A DNA stretch of 64,000 nt from Myxococcales bacterium. Its GTDB lineage: Bacteria > Myxococcota > Bradymonadia > UBA7976 > UBA1532. Shown here piece after piece: positions 48,947 to 57,271 of this stretch (its first letter is position 1; every line of letters begins with the position of its first letter). Under the pieces are notes generated by a model. That model did no database searches, was not told where the DNA came from, and was given only the letters and a program-made list of their open reading frames with translations. A program made the translations under genes and the position numbers. The stretch is taken from positions 1 through 64,000 of the forward strand of contig JACKDM010000023.1 of assembly GCA_020633515.1 (NCBI GenBank). The letters run 5' to 3'.

Positions 48947-49674
48947 TCACGCGCTGTTTCCGGGATCTTCCAGCGGCACCGTCAGCACCACCCGCGTCCC
49001 CCGCCCCGACGTGCTCGCCACCGCCATCCGCCCGCCGCCGCCCGCTCCACCGCCTCGTGACACATCGCCAGCCCCAGCCCCGTCGCGTGCGTCCGCGTCG
49101 AGAAGAACGGCTCGGTGCAGCGCGCCAGCACCTCGGGCGACATGCCCGCCCCGGTGTCGCTCACCGTCAGCTCGAAGCCCCGATCGCCCTCGACCAGCCG
49201 CCCCCGCACCCGCACCTCATCGCCCTCGCGACACGCCGCGATCGCGTTGTTGAGCAGGTTGAACAGCATCGCCCGCACCACCGCGCCATTGAACGGCAAC
49301 AGCGGCATCGGCTCGACATCCAGCCGCAGGATCACCCCCGCCCGCCCCGCCGGGATCCGCATCACCCGCACCACGTCCTGAAGCGACGGCTCGAGCGACT
49401 GCGTGCGCAGCGAGCGCAGCCGCCGCCCGATCATGCCGAGGCCCTGAAACCCCAGATCCATGCGCCGCAGCTCGGCGAGGATCGCGTTGAGCTCGCCGTG
49501 CAGCTCGCCGGTCGTCTCTTCGATGAGCAGCTCGACCGACGAGGTGATCGCGGCGAGGGGGTTTCGCAGCTCGTGCAGCAGCGACGGCAACAGCTCGCTG
49601 ATGGTGGTGAGGCTCAACGCGCGCACGCCATCGCGCACGCCCGCGTCGAGCGGCGGGGAGACCGGCGCGGTCAA
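48947..49674 (-). CDS. Sensor histidine kinase (frameshift near the 3' end)
   Basis: A soluble kinase of about 242 residues: dimerisation domain with LLHELRNPLAAITSS (phospho-acceptor His34) and an ATPase domain with FNLLNNAIAACREG (N box), SDTGAGMSPE (G1), FFSTRTHATGLGLAMCHE (F and G2 boxes). The frame is lost near 49034 in a run of G/C; one added base there restores the family tail (GRMAVASTSGRGTRVVLTVP) to the stop at 48947. Without it the last 25 residues are scrambled, but the catalytic motifs are intact. No sensor domain is present, so input must come from a partner. The TTG start is the only in-frame one. Confidence 0.85.
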
Positions 49675-49810
49675 CGGACGCCGGGCGCGGTCACGAACCT
49701 CGACCGCAAGCCTGATTCGACGGCAAAGTGTCTCGACATCCTCACGATCCCCCCCGCGCGCGGGCCCCGAACGACGCCGTGACCCGCTTCGTTGTCGCTC
49801 GTTTTTGTAG

Positions 49811-49837
49811 TTGTTTCAAGGGTGCCCCGACTATGCT
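49811..49837 (+). promoter_or_regulatory. Possible promoter of the coiled-coil gene
   Basis: TATGCT at 49832-49837 is a good -10 in a locally AT-rich stretch; the best -35 candidates are TTGTTT (49811, spacing 15) or TTGTAG (49805, spacing 21), neither ideal. Confidence 0.3.
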
Positions 49838-49863
49838 GATCCGGACCGGGGGAGGGGGAAACG

Positions 49864-50959
49864 ATGAGCCGTCAGACCGAACAGCTCGCCGATCGGCTCG
49901 CCGCCGTCATCGCCGGGCTCGCCCGCTACCGTGACGGCCTCGACGAGATCGGGGCCGAGCTCGGGACCCTCGACGGCCTCACCGTCGACGAAGCCCGCCT
50001 CGCCGAAGCCACCGCCCACAGCCGCGCCATCCTCGACGCGCTTGCAACCGCTCGAGATGCAGCTCGGCGCCGTCGCCCGCCAGCAAGGCACCCTCGACGA
50101 CTTCACCGGGCTCGACGTCGACTTCGACGCCTTCCGCGCCGTCGAGACCAGCGCCGACGCCATGCGCACCGCCGCCGAGCCGCTCCGCCAGGCGCTCGCC
50201 GCGTTCGCCGCCCGCCGCGGCTTCGACAGCCGCCGCGCGCTCGAAGCCCGCGGCCGCGCCGCCCTCGAGCTCGCCGAGAAGGTCGAGGGCTACGCCGCGG
50301 CCGACGCCGAGCTGCAAGGCCGCCTCGACGCGCTCGCCGAGCCCCTCGCCGCCGCCCGCGACGCGCTCCGCGCGCTCGAAGCCCAGGTCGACGCCGTCGT
50401 CGGCGCCCGCGCCCGCCACCAGGCCGCCCACGCCGCGCTGCGCGAGCGGCTCGACACCTTCCTCGCCGCCGCCCCCGGCGCGGTCGACGACGACTTCGAC
50501 TTCGACGCGCTCGCCGCCCGCATCGAGGCCTTCGAAGCCGCCAACCGCACCCAGCTCGCGGCGCTCGACGCGCTCGGCTTCGCCGGGCTCGAAGACCGCC
50601 TCACCGCCTTCGAGCAGGCCCGCGCCGCGCAGATCCTCGACTTTCGCGGGCGCACCCTCGACGGGCTGCGCACCCGGGTCGCGGCGTTCGAGGCGATCCA
50701 CGAGCGGCACCGCGACGCGCTCGAAGCGGTCGACCTCGCCGAGCTGCGCGACAACCTCGGGCTCCTCCGCACCACCCGCGCCCGGCAGCGGGAGGAGCTC
50801 GACGCGCTCGGGCTCGAACAGGTGCAGAAGCGGCTCGCGACGACCGAGAAGACCCGCGCCGAGCAGCACGAGGCGGTCGTCGCGCTCGGGCCGGGTGAGC
50901 TCGCGCGGCGCTTCGAAGAGGCGCTCGGCCGGCTCGTGGGCAAGGCCAAGAAGCGTTAG
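49864..50959 (+). CDS. Coiled-coil protein (single-base insertion near the start)
   Basis: About 365 residues of soluble, Ala/Glu/Arg-rich helix with heptad-like leucines and repeated ALE/RAL segments; no signal peptide, membrane helix or named domain. ATG 49864 is preceded by a very strong ribosome site (GGGGGAGGGGG, 49847-49857). The frame changes at about 50041: removing one T from GCGCTTGCAACC joins RAILDA to LQPLEMQLGAVA. The frame then runs to 50959. Each half keeps the same composition, so the break is probably a sequencing error or a recent mutation. Confidence 0.75.
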
Positions 50960-50980
50960 CGCGCCGACCGGCCGCTGCGA

Positions 50981-51568
50981 TCAGGGCTCGCGGCAGAGCA
51001 GGAAGTGGTTGATGGTCTCGCGGCCGCCCTTGTAGGCGCGGCCGATGCTCAGGTGGGTGCTCACCTTGCGCATGAAGTCCTGCATGCCGGCATAGACCAG
51101 CCGCGAGAGCCCGCGCTCGTTGACCGCGAGCCCCGGCCACTCGGCGGGTTTGCCGGGCGGGATGCGGGTGTAGTCGATGACCACCTCGCCCCGCGAGTCG
51201 CCGCCGGTCTCGCGCACCACGAAGTAGCCCGGCCCGACGAACGGCGCCGACGAGCCGTGGTTGTAGCCCCACAGCACCGACTGGTCCTCGGCCTTGGGCG
51301 GCCGGCAGAAGCGCTTCTCGAAGAGCTTGAAGGCGGGCAGCGTGTTGCGCCCGAAGTGCCGCACCGTCTGCAGCGGCGCGCGATCGGGCGGCACGAAGTG
51401 GTCGAGGTCGATGAGGCGCCCGCGGGCGAGGCGCCACAGCCGGCGCTGGCTCGACGGGTCGAGCGCGCGGGTCTCGGTGACGCGCGCCTCGGGGTCGAGC
51501 GCGTCGAGCCAGGCGGCGATCCGCTCGATCTCGGCGGCGGGATCGGCGATGCGGTCTCGGAGCTCCAT
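50981..51568 (-). CDS. Conserved-looking protein of unknown function
   Basis: A 195-residue soluble protein. The N-terminal half is helical and Arg/Leu-rich (IERIAAWLDALDPEARV); the C-terminal half is beta-rich with aromatic residues (VLWGYNHGSSAPFVGPGYFV; EVVIDYTRIPPGKP). It has one cysteine near the C-terminus. I recognise no family. It starts ten bases downstream of the WD40 gene on the same strand, so they may be co-transcribed. Confidence 0.75.
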   Translation of the reverse strand: MELRDRIADPAAEIERIAAWLDALDPEARVTETRALDPSSQRRLWRLARGRLIDLDHFVPPDRAPLQTVRHFGRNTLPAFKLFEKRFCRPPKAEDQSVLWGYNHGSSAPFVGPGYFVVRETGGDSRGEVVIDYTRIPPGKPAEWPGLAVNERGLSRLVYAGMQDFMRKVSTHLSIGRAYKGGRETINHFLLCREP

Positions 51569-51577
51569 TCGGCCCTC

Positions 51578-52570
51578 TCAGAACTCTCGGGGTGACGGGT
51601 CGGCGATGACGGCGGGCAGCGTAGCGAGGCGCTCGCCATCCGTCACGCGCCACGCGCGGATCCGGTCGTCGCGGCCGCCGGTCCAGGCGCGCTCACCGGC
51701 CAGCGCGACCGCCGTGGTCGGTCCCACCGGCGCCTCCGCCGGATCGAGCGTCGGCCCGATCACGCCCGTCGCCAGCGCCACCACCCGCGCCCGGCCGTCC
51801 TCCGAGCCCACCACCGCCCGATCGCCCTCGACCGCGAGCGCCACGATCGCGCCGCCCTCGACCGCGACCACCCGCGCCGGCGCCTCGCCCGGCCCCTGCC
51901 ACACCGACAGCCGCCCGTCGCTCGCGCCCACCAGCCGCCACCGCGCGTCCCAGTGCACCGCCGTCACCCAGCCCGTCGTGACCGCCGCCGCCGCCAGCGG
52001 CGCCCCGTCCGCGACCGCCCACCGCACGATCCGCCCGTCGGCGCCCCCGGTCAGCGCCTCGGCGCCATCGGGCGAGAGCGCCACCGCGAACGTCGCCCGC
52101 CCGTGGCTCCCCCGCGCGATCCAGCCCGCCGCGTCGATCCGGGCCACGACGCCCCGGTCACCGCCGACCACGATCGCGCCATCGGGCCCCCGCGCCGCGT
52201 CGTTGAGCGCGTGATCGGCCAGCCGCCAGCGGTCGAGCCGCCGCCCGTCCAACGTCCAGCGCGCGACGCTCCCGTCGGCCCCGGCGCTGTAGAGCGCGCC
52301 CGCGTCGTCGACCCACAGCCGCCGCACCGGCCCCGCGTGCGCCGTCCAGGCGTGCCGCACCGCGCCCGCCGCGTCCCGGATCGAGATCCCGCCCCCGTCG
52401 CCGCCCACCGCGAGCCCGTCCGCGAGCGGCAACAGCGCCGTCGCCGCCCCGTGCGGCACCGGCGGCAGCGGCCCGGCCAGCGTCGTCGGCTGCGGCGCCC
52501 GCGACGCCGTGCCCCACCACACCGCCGCCGCGACCACCACCGCGCCGAGCAGGGCGACCCCGCGGCTCAT
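51578..52570 (-). CDS. Membrane-anchored WD40-like beta-propeller protein
   Basis: A 330-residue protein with an N-terminal helix (VALLGAVVVAAAVWWGTA) without a clear cleavage site, then six to seven WD40-like blades with the sequence spacing GxD/GADGSVARW, GGADGRIVRW, GASDGRLSVW and GGRDDRIRAW. It is likely a periplasmic or membrane-bound protein-interaction platform. It sits ten bases after the RND exporter on the same strand, so it may be part of that export unit. Confidence 0.87.
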   Translation of the reverse strand: MSRGVALLGAVVVAAAVWWGTASRAPQPTTLAGPLPPVPHGAATALLPLADGLAVGGDGGGISIRDAAGAVRHAWTAHAGPVRRLWVDDAGALYSAGADGSVARWTLDGRRLDRWRLADHALNDAARGPDGAIVVGGDRGVVARIDAAGWIARGSHGRATFAVALSPDGAEALTGGADGRIVRWAVADGAPLAAAAVTTGWVTAVHWDARWRLVGASDGRLSVWQGPGEAPARVVAVEGGAIVALAVEGDRAVVGSEDGRARVVALATGVIGPTLDPAEAPVGPTTAVALAGERAWTGGRDDRIRAWRVTDGERLATLPAVIADPSPREF

Positions 52571-52580
52571 CGCGCGCCCG

Positions 52581-55082
52581 TCACTTCGCCGCCTTCTCGT
52601 CGCGCCGCCGCAGGATGTCGTCCGACCACTGCATCGCCGCCGGCAGCACCACCAGCGTCGCGAACAGCGCCGCCGCCATCCCGATCATCGCGAGCAGCCC
52701 GAGCGAGTTGAGCCCCTGATGATTGGCGAGCAGCAGGCTCCCGAAGCCAATCGCCGTCGTCACCGTCGTCAGCACCGCCGACGAGCCCGTCGTGCGCACC
52801 ACGTAGCGCGCGCTGTCGCGCCCGAGCTCCTTGTGGCGGTGATAGAGGTGCACCCCGTCGTCGACCCCCATCCCGATCACCGTCGGCAGCGCGAGCATGT
52901 TGAAGAAGTTGAGCTTGATGCCGAGCAGCGCCATCACCCCCGCGGTGAACCCGATCGCGAGCGTCAGCGGCACCAGGATCAACAACGTGCCCCGCACGCT
53001 CCGCTCGAAGAGCAGCAGCAAGAAGACCACCGTCAGCAGCGACGCCACCGTCGTCTTGATCCCGTCCTCCTCCATCGCGATCAGCACGTCGGCCCAGATC
53101 ATCGGCTTGCCCGAGACCACCGGCGGCTGCCCGTCGAGGCCCTCGAGCGACAGCATCTCCTCGCGGAAGGCGAGCGCGACCTCGCCGTCGTTGGTCGAGC
53201 CCCGCGGCGAGACGAAGATGAACTCCCCGAGCCGCCCCTCGCGGTCGGAGAACTTCTGCTTCACCCACGCCGGCAGCGCCTCGACGCCGAACGGCTCCGG
53301 CTCGCAGTGCCGCAACAGCTCGTCGGCCCCGTCGCGGCGGTCGCCCTCGAAGAGCTTCACCTTGCGCCCGAGCTTGCGGCAGATCCGGGTCACTTCCTTG
53401 ACCTTCTCCGCCTGCGCGGTCGGCACGAGCGCAAACAACGCCTGGAAGCTCTTGATCCGCGGGTGCGGGTCCTGCTCGGCGGTGCGCCGCTCGAGCTCGT
53501 CGAAGATCGCGCGCGCCTCCTCGGCCGAGTCGGCGAAGATCACCGCCGGCGAGGTCGCCTGCGTCGTGCCGTAGGTGATCTCCTCGTACTCCGGCCGCGC
53601 CTGCTCCTTCTGGCCGAGGCGGTTGAAGTTCATCTCGAACTCGACGAACGGCAGGAACGAGTACCCGACCGCGCCCACCAGCCCCGCCACGATCACCGTG
53701 CCCGCCCCGAGCGGGAAGCGGCGGCGCACGATCCCCTCCTCGACGCTGCGCTCGACGGTGTAGCCCATCAGCTTGAGCGGCACCCACCGCTCGAAGATGA
53801 AGACGAGCGCGGTGAACGCCCAGAAGACCGCGATCAACGAGAACAGCACCCCGCCCGCCGCGACCCCGCCGAACTGGCTGAAGCCGCGGAAGTCGGCGAT
53901 GGTCAGCGCCGCGAACGACGCCGCGGTCGTCAACGCCGCGAGCAGGCTCGCCTCCCCGCACGACATATGCGTCTGCACCATCGCCTCGAGCGGGTCGTGC
54001 CCGGCGGCCCGCTCCTCGCGGTAGCGCCCGTAGAAGTGGATCCCGAAGTCGATGCCGAGCCCGAGCAGCACCGCGAAGATGAACGCGGTGATGAGGTTGA
54101 GGTAGCCGACGGTCAGCGCCACGAGCCCCACCGTCCACGCGATCCCGCACACCAGCGGCACGATCACGCAGAAGAACGCGCGCACGCTGCGGAACCACAG
54201 CATCACCACCAGCGCGAGCAGCGCGAACGCCCAGCCGACCGACGAGACGATGTCGTGCTGGATCTGGTCGCTCTCTTCGAGCGCGCCCCGATAGCCGCCG
54301 CCGAGCACCACCCGGCTGACGACGCCGTCGGGGCCGACCGGGCCGAGCTCCTTCTCGATCGCCTCCGTCACCAGCCGCTCGGTCTCGGCGAGGATGTGCC
54401 GCGCGAACGCGAGATCACCCGAGGAGCGGGTCGGGAAGACCTGCAACCCGATCGTGGTGTAGGCGCGGTTGTAGAAGTACTCCCGATACTCGCCGCGCTC
54501 GCCGCGGAAGGTGCGCCCGAGGTTGGAGAGGCCGTCGTCCTTCTCGTGCTCGGCCCAGGTGAAGGTGTAGCGATCGTAGACCTTCGGCCCCGCCGCCTCG
54601 GCCGGCGCCGCGGCCGGCTCGTCGTCGTCGAGGAGCTGCATGCGCTTGCCGACCTCGGCCTTGATGGTCTCGGTCAGCTCCTCGTAGTAGCTCTGCAGCT
54701 CGGCGAGGGTCGGGAAGATGATCAGCGCGTTCTGATCGATCATCTCGACGTCCTGCCGATACTCGACGCGCGCGATCTCGGGGTGGGCTTCGAGAGCGGC
54801 CGCGATCGCGGGCAGCGCGGGCTTGAGCCGGTCGAAGCGGTCGCTCATCAGCGCGACGACGAGGATGTCGGCGCTGCCGAGGCGCGCTTGCAGCACCTCC
54901 ATCGCCTGCACGCTCGCCGCCGACTCGGGCAGCAGGTCGCCGATCTTGCTCTTGAGGGTGATGCTGCGCCCGGCGACGAGCATGGCGGCGGCGAGCGCGA
55001 GCGCGACGGTGAAGGCGATGTATGGGTGACGATGGATCGCCCCGACGAAGCGACGGACGGGACGCTCGGGAAGCTGGATCAT
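52581..55082 (-). CDS. RND-superfamily exporter, MMPL/HpnN-like
   Basis: An 833-residue protein with the tandem RND layout: helix 1 (AFTVALALAAAMLVAG), a large periplasmic loop, five helices including VLLGLGIDFGIHFYGRYREE (proton-relay Asp region, shown as GLGIDFGIHFYGR), then a second repeat with IGMGVDDGVHLYHRHKE. Both halves carry the GxxxD motif in helix 4 that marks RND transporters. ATG 55082 is chosen because GGAGGT lies just upstream. Relatives export hopanoids or other lipids. It is divergent from a lipocalin-like exported protein across 146 bases, which fits lipid handling. Confidence 0.9.
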   Translation of the reverse strand: MIQLPERPVRRFVGAIHRHPYIAFTVALALAAAMLVAGRSITLKSKIGDLLPESAASVQAMEVLQARLGSADILVVALMSDRFDRLKPALPAIAAALEAHPEIARVEYRQDVEMIDQNALIIFPTLAELQSYYEELTETIKAEVGKRMQLLDDDEPAAAPAEAAGPKVYDRYTFTWAEHEKDDGLSNLGRTFRGERGEYREYFYNRAYTTIGLQVFPTRSSGDLAFARHILAETERLVTEAIEKELGPVGPDGVVSRVVLGGGYRGALEESDQIQHDIVSSVGWAFALLALVVMLWFRSVRAFFCVIVPLVCGIAWTVGLVALTVGYLNLITAFIFAVLLGLGIDFGIHFYGRYREERAAGHDPLEAMVQTHMSCGEASLLAALTTAASFAALTIADFRGFSQFGGVAAGGVLFSLIAVFWAFTALVFIFERWVPLKLMGYTVERSVEEGIVRRRFPLGAGTVIVAGLVGAVGYSFLPFVEFEMNFNRLGQKEQARPEYEEITYGTTQATSPAVIFADSAEEARAIFDELERRTAEQDPHPRIKSFQALFALVPTAQAEKVKEVTRICRKLGRKVKLFEGDRRDGADELLRHCEPEPFGVEALPAWVKQKFSDREGRLGEFIFVSPRGSTNDGEVALAFREEMLSLEGLDGQPPVVSGKPMIWADVLIAMEEDGIKTTVASLLTVVFLLLLFERSVRGTLLILVPLTLAIGFTAGVMALLGIKLNFFNMLALPTVIGMGVDDGVHLYHRHKELGRDSARYVVRTTGSSAVLTTVTTAIGFGSLLLANHQGLNSLGLLAMIGMAAALFATLVVLPAAMQWSDDILRRRDEKAAK

Positions 55083-55109
55083 CTGACCTCCAGGGCAGCG
55101 AGAGTACAC

Positions 55110-55123
55110 GCCCCGACCGGGGC
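55110..55123. promoter_or_regulatory. Palindrome between the RND exporter and the lipocalin-like gene
   Basis: GCCCCGACCGGGGC is a perfect inverted repeat of 6 bp with a 2-base centre, and the half CGACCGGGG recurs at 55167. Placed between divergent starts it could bind a shared regulator; in DNA this GC-rich it could also be chance. Confidence 0.35.
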
Positions 55124-55228
55124 TGTCATGCTGCCCGCCGGCCACCGCATTGACCGCCGCCGCCGACCGGGGTTGAATGGCACCCCGCCGGCTTCGTCGG
55201 CCGCGCCGCACCCGCACCGGGGAGAGAC

Positions 55229-56338
55229 ATGAAGCACCGCACCCGCCCGCAGCCCGCGCTCCTCGCGATCGCCCTCACCCTCCCGCTCGCCTCCCCCGCC
55301 CTCGCCGCCGAGCCCGTCGCCGCCTGGCAGGGCGCCCGCGCCGCCGTCACCACGAAGCACCTCCAGCCCGCCATGAAAGACGGCGAAGGCTACGCCGAGA
55401 AGTACACCTTCAACGCCGACTTCGAAGGCGGCGGCGACTTCTACTTCTCGATGACCATCGGCAACCTCGGCTTCGGCGACCACAAGATGGAGGCCAAGGG
55501 CCGCTTCACCATCGACGGCAAGAGCTACCGCTGGAACAAGGAGCTCGACGACGACGAGTGGCGCCGCGCCAAGGGCGGCGCCTTCGAGATCAAAGCCGGC
55601 CCCGCCCGCATCTGGGGCACCCCCGACAAGATCGAGATGAGCGCCAAGGCCCGCGGCGGCGAGATCGAGCTCGCGTTCACCCCCATCGCGCCCGCCTGGC
55701 GCCCCCGCGACGGTCAGATCCGCTGGGGCAAGGACAAAAAGGCCAGCGACTACACGGTCTTCCCGCTCATGGCCGTCACCGGCCGCTACAAGGCCGGCGC
55801 CGACTGGCAGCCGCTCACCGGCCGCGGCTACGGCAGCCATAGCTGGAGCGAGCTCGCGCCCTACGAGACCACCCGCTGGACCATGGAGCTGCGCGGCATC
55901 GACGGCGACACCACCGTCTACCTCCGCGAGCTCGGCGCCACCGGTGACTACGGCCGCCAGCGCGTGCCCTACCTGCTCGTCACCAAGGGCGGCGAGATCC
56001 TCTTCGAGTCGTTCGACTACGAGATGACGCCCACCCAGACGATGACCGACAAGAAGCACGACAACCAGTACGTGGTCCCCGAGAGCTTCACCCTGCTCGG
56101 CAAGGACGCCAGCGACCCCAACCGGATGCTGCGCGGCAAGGTCACCAAGAAGAAGCTGCGCAAGCGCACCGAGCCGCTCGCGCAGATGAACGCCGCGATG
56201 CGCGCGGTCGCGAGCCAGTACAGCGAGCCGGTCAACTACGACTACGACGTCGAGTACGCCATCGAGGTCAAGCTCGGCGACCGCACCGAGCGCCTGCAGG
56301 GCGTCGGCCGCTACGAGGTCTACCACCTCAACAAGTAG
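55229..56338 (+). CDS. Exported lipocalin-like protein (CrtC/Svf1-type)
   Basis: A 369-residue protein with a signal peptide (cleavage near ALA-AEP, residue 27). The two-lobed beta-rich mature part has the features of the hydroxyneurosporene synthase/Svf1 lipocalin fold, such as GRGYGSHSWSEL near the middle, where the family has a conserved G-Y-x-x-H-x-W pattern. It probably binds or moves a hydrophobic ligand rather than acting on carotenoids. The ATG has GGGGAGAG just upstream. It is divergent from the RND exporter. Confidence 0.75.
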   Translation: MKHRTRPQPALLAIALTLPLASPALAAEPVAAWQGARAAVTTKHLQPAMKDGEGYAEKYTFNADFEGGGDFYFSMTIGNLGFGDHKMEAKGRFTIDGKSYRWNKELDDDEWRRAKGGAFEIKAGPARIWGTPDKIEMSAKARGGEIELAFTPIAPAWRPRDGQIRWGKDKKASDYTVFPLMAVTGRYKAGADWQPLTGRGYGSHSWSELAPYETTRWTMELRGIDGDTTVYLRELGATGDYGRQRVPYLLVTKGGEILFESFDYEMTPTQTMTDKKHDNQYVVPESFTLLGKDASDPNRMLRGKVTKKKLRKRTEPLAQMNAAMRAVASQYSEPVNYDYDVEYAIEVKLGDRTERLQGVGRYEVYHLNK

Positions 56339-56351
56339 CGCCCCGCGGCCC

Positions 56352-56368
56352 CGTCCAGAACCTGGACG
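56352..56368 (+). terminator. Hairpin after the lipocalin-like gene
   Basis: CGTCCAG (56352-56358), loop AAC, CTGGACG (56362-56368) is a perfect 7-bp stem 14 bases after the stop. CTGGACG recurs at 56371 and TCTGGACA at 56393. There is no U-run. Confidence 0.35.
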
Positions 56369-56419
56369 CGCTGGACGCCCACCCGTCCCGAATCTGGACA
56401 CCGCCCCCCTCGGCGCCGC

Positions 56420-56450
56420 TTGGAACCGTGGCACCGATTCTTGCTATACC
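56420..56450 (+). promoter_or_regulatory. Extended -10 promoter placed almost on the start codon
   Basis: TTGGAA (56420-56425) and TATACC (56445-56450) with a TGC extension (56442-56444) form a plausible promoter with a 19-base spacer. Transcription would begin near 56457, two bases before the ATG at 56459. Confidence 0.5.
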
Positions 56451-56458
56451 CACCCGCC

Positions 56459-57265
56459 ATGAAGACACCCCGCCCCGCGCCCGCCGCGCCGTCCACCCTC
56501 GCTGCCCTGCTGACACCCTTCGCCGCGCTCGCGCTGCTCGCGCTCCCCGCCGCCGCGCTCGCCGATCCCGCCGCGCCCGAGCCCGCGCCCGGCCTGCCCG
56601 AAGAGACCCCGCCCGGCGAATTGCCCGACGAGCCCCCGCCCAGCGAGGCGCCCCCCGAGGCCACAGCACCGCCCCCGCCCGCCGACGCGCCGCCCGCCGA
56701 CCTGCCGCCCGCCGACAGCCCGCCCGACGGCGCGCTCTACTACCCCGAAGAGGCCGCCGGCGAGTCGAGCCTCACCCTCGGCTACGGCGTCGGCGGCTGG
56801 TTCACCGACCGCGGCCCGCTCGCCGGCCTCGCCACCGTCGCCCCCGTCATCGGCTACGACCACCGCATCGGCCCCGCCCGCCTCGGCTGGCGGCTGCACC
56901 TCTACCTCGACCCCGTCGGCGACGACCCGCTCACCTTCCTCTACGCCGACCTGCTCAGCGTCGAGTACGTCTTCGCCCAAGAGCGCATCCGCCCCTACGC
57001 CCGCCTCGCGCTCGGCTTCGGCCTCGACCTCGCCGACGGCGACGTCGAGATCGACGGCGAGGACCCCGGCCTCGGGGACGACGGCTACTTCAACGAGGCC
57101 AATGGCGCCACCGGCGGCCCCGGGCTCACCCTCGGCGCCGGGATCGACGCCTTCGTCGCCGAGCGCCTCTTCCTCCGCCTCGAAGCGCTCGCCCGCGGCT
57201 ACGGCGGCGCCGGCCCCGCCGCGGCGATGTGGGGCGCGAGCCTCGCCCTCGGGCTGGTGCTCTGA
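56459..57265 (+). CDS. Outer-membrane beta-barrel protein with Pro-rich N-terminus
   Basis: A 268-residue protein with a signal peptide (cleavage near ALA-DPA, about residue 36), a long Pro/Ala/Glu-rich region (about 37-95) and about 170 residues of alternating strands (SLTLGYGVGGWF; GPARLGWRLHLYLD; RIRPYARLALGFGLDL; AERLFLRLEALARGYG) that suit an eight-stranded barrel. The function is unknown. A Pro-rich stretch before the barrel may lie in or cross the peptidoglycan. The promoter at 56420-56450 predicts almost no leader. Confidence 0.8.
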   Translation: MKTPRPAPAAPSTLAALLTPFAALALLALPAAALADPAAPEPAPGLPEETPPGELPDEPPPSEAPPEATAPPPPADAPPADLPPADSPPDGALYYPEEAAGESSLTLGYGVGGWFTDRGPLAGLATVAPVIGYDHRIGPARLGWRLHLYLDPVGDDPLTFLYADLLSVEYVFAQERIRPYARLALGFGLDLADGDVEIDGEDPGLGDDGYFNEANGATGGPGLTLGAGIDAFVAERLFLRLEALARGYGGAGPAAAMWGASLALGLVL

Positions 57266-57271
57266 GCGGCC

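Noticed and set aside
55229..56338. A true carotenoid 1,2-hydratase
   Set aside because: No carotenoid genes are in the window, and only the general lipocalin pattern is visible; a binding role is more cautious.
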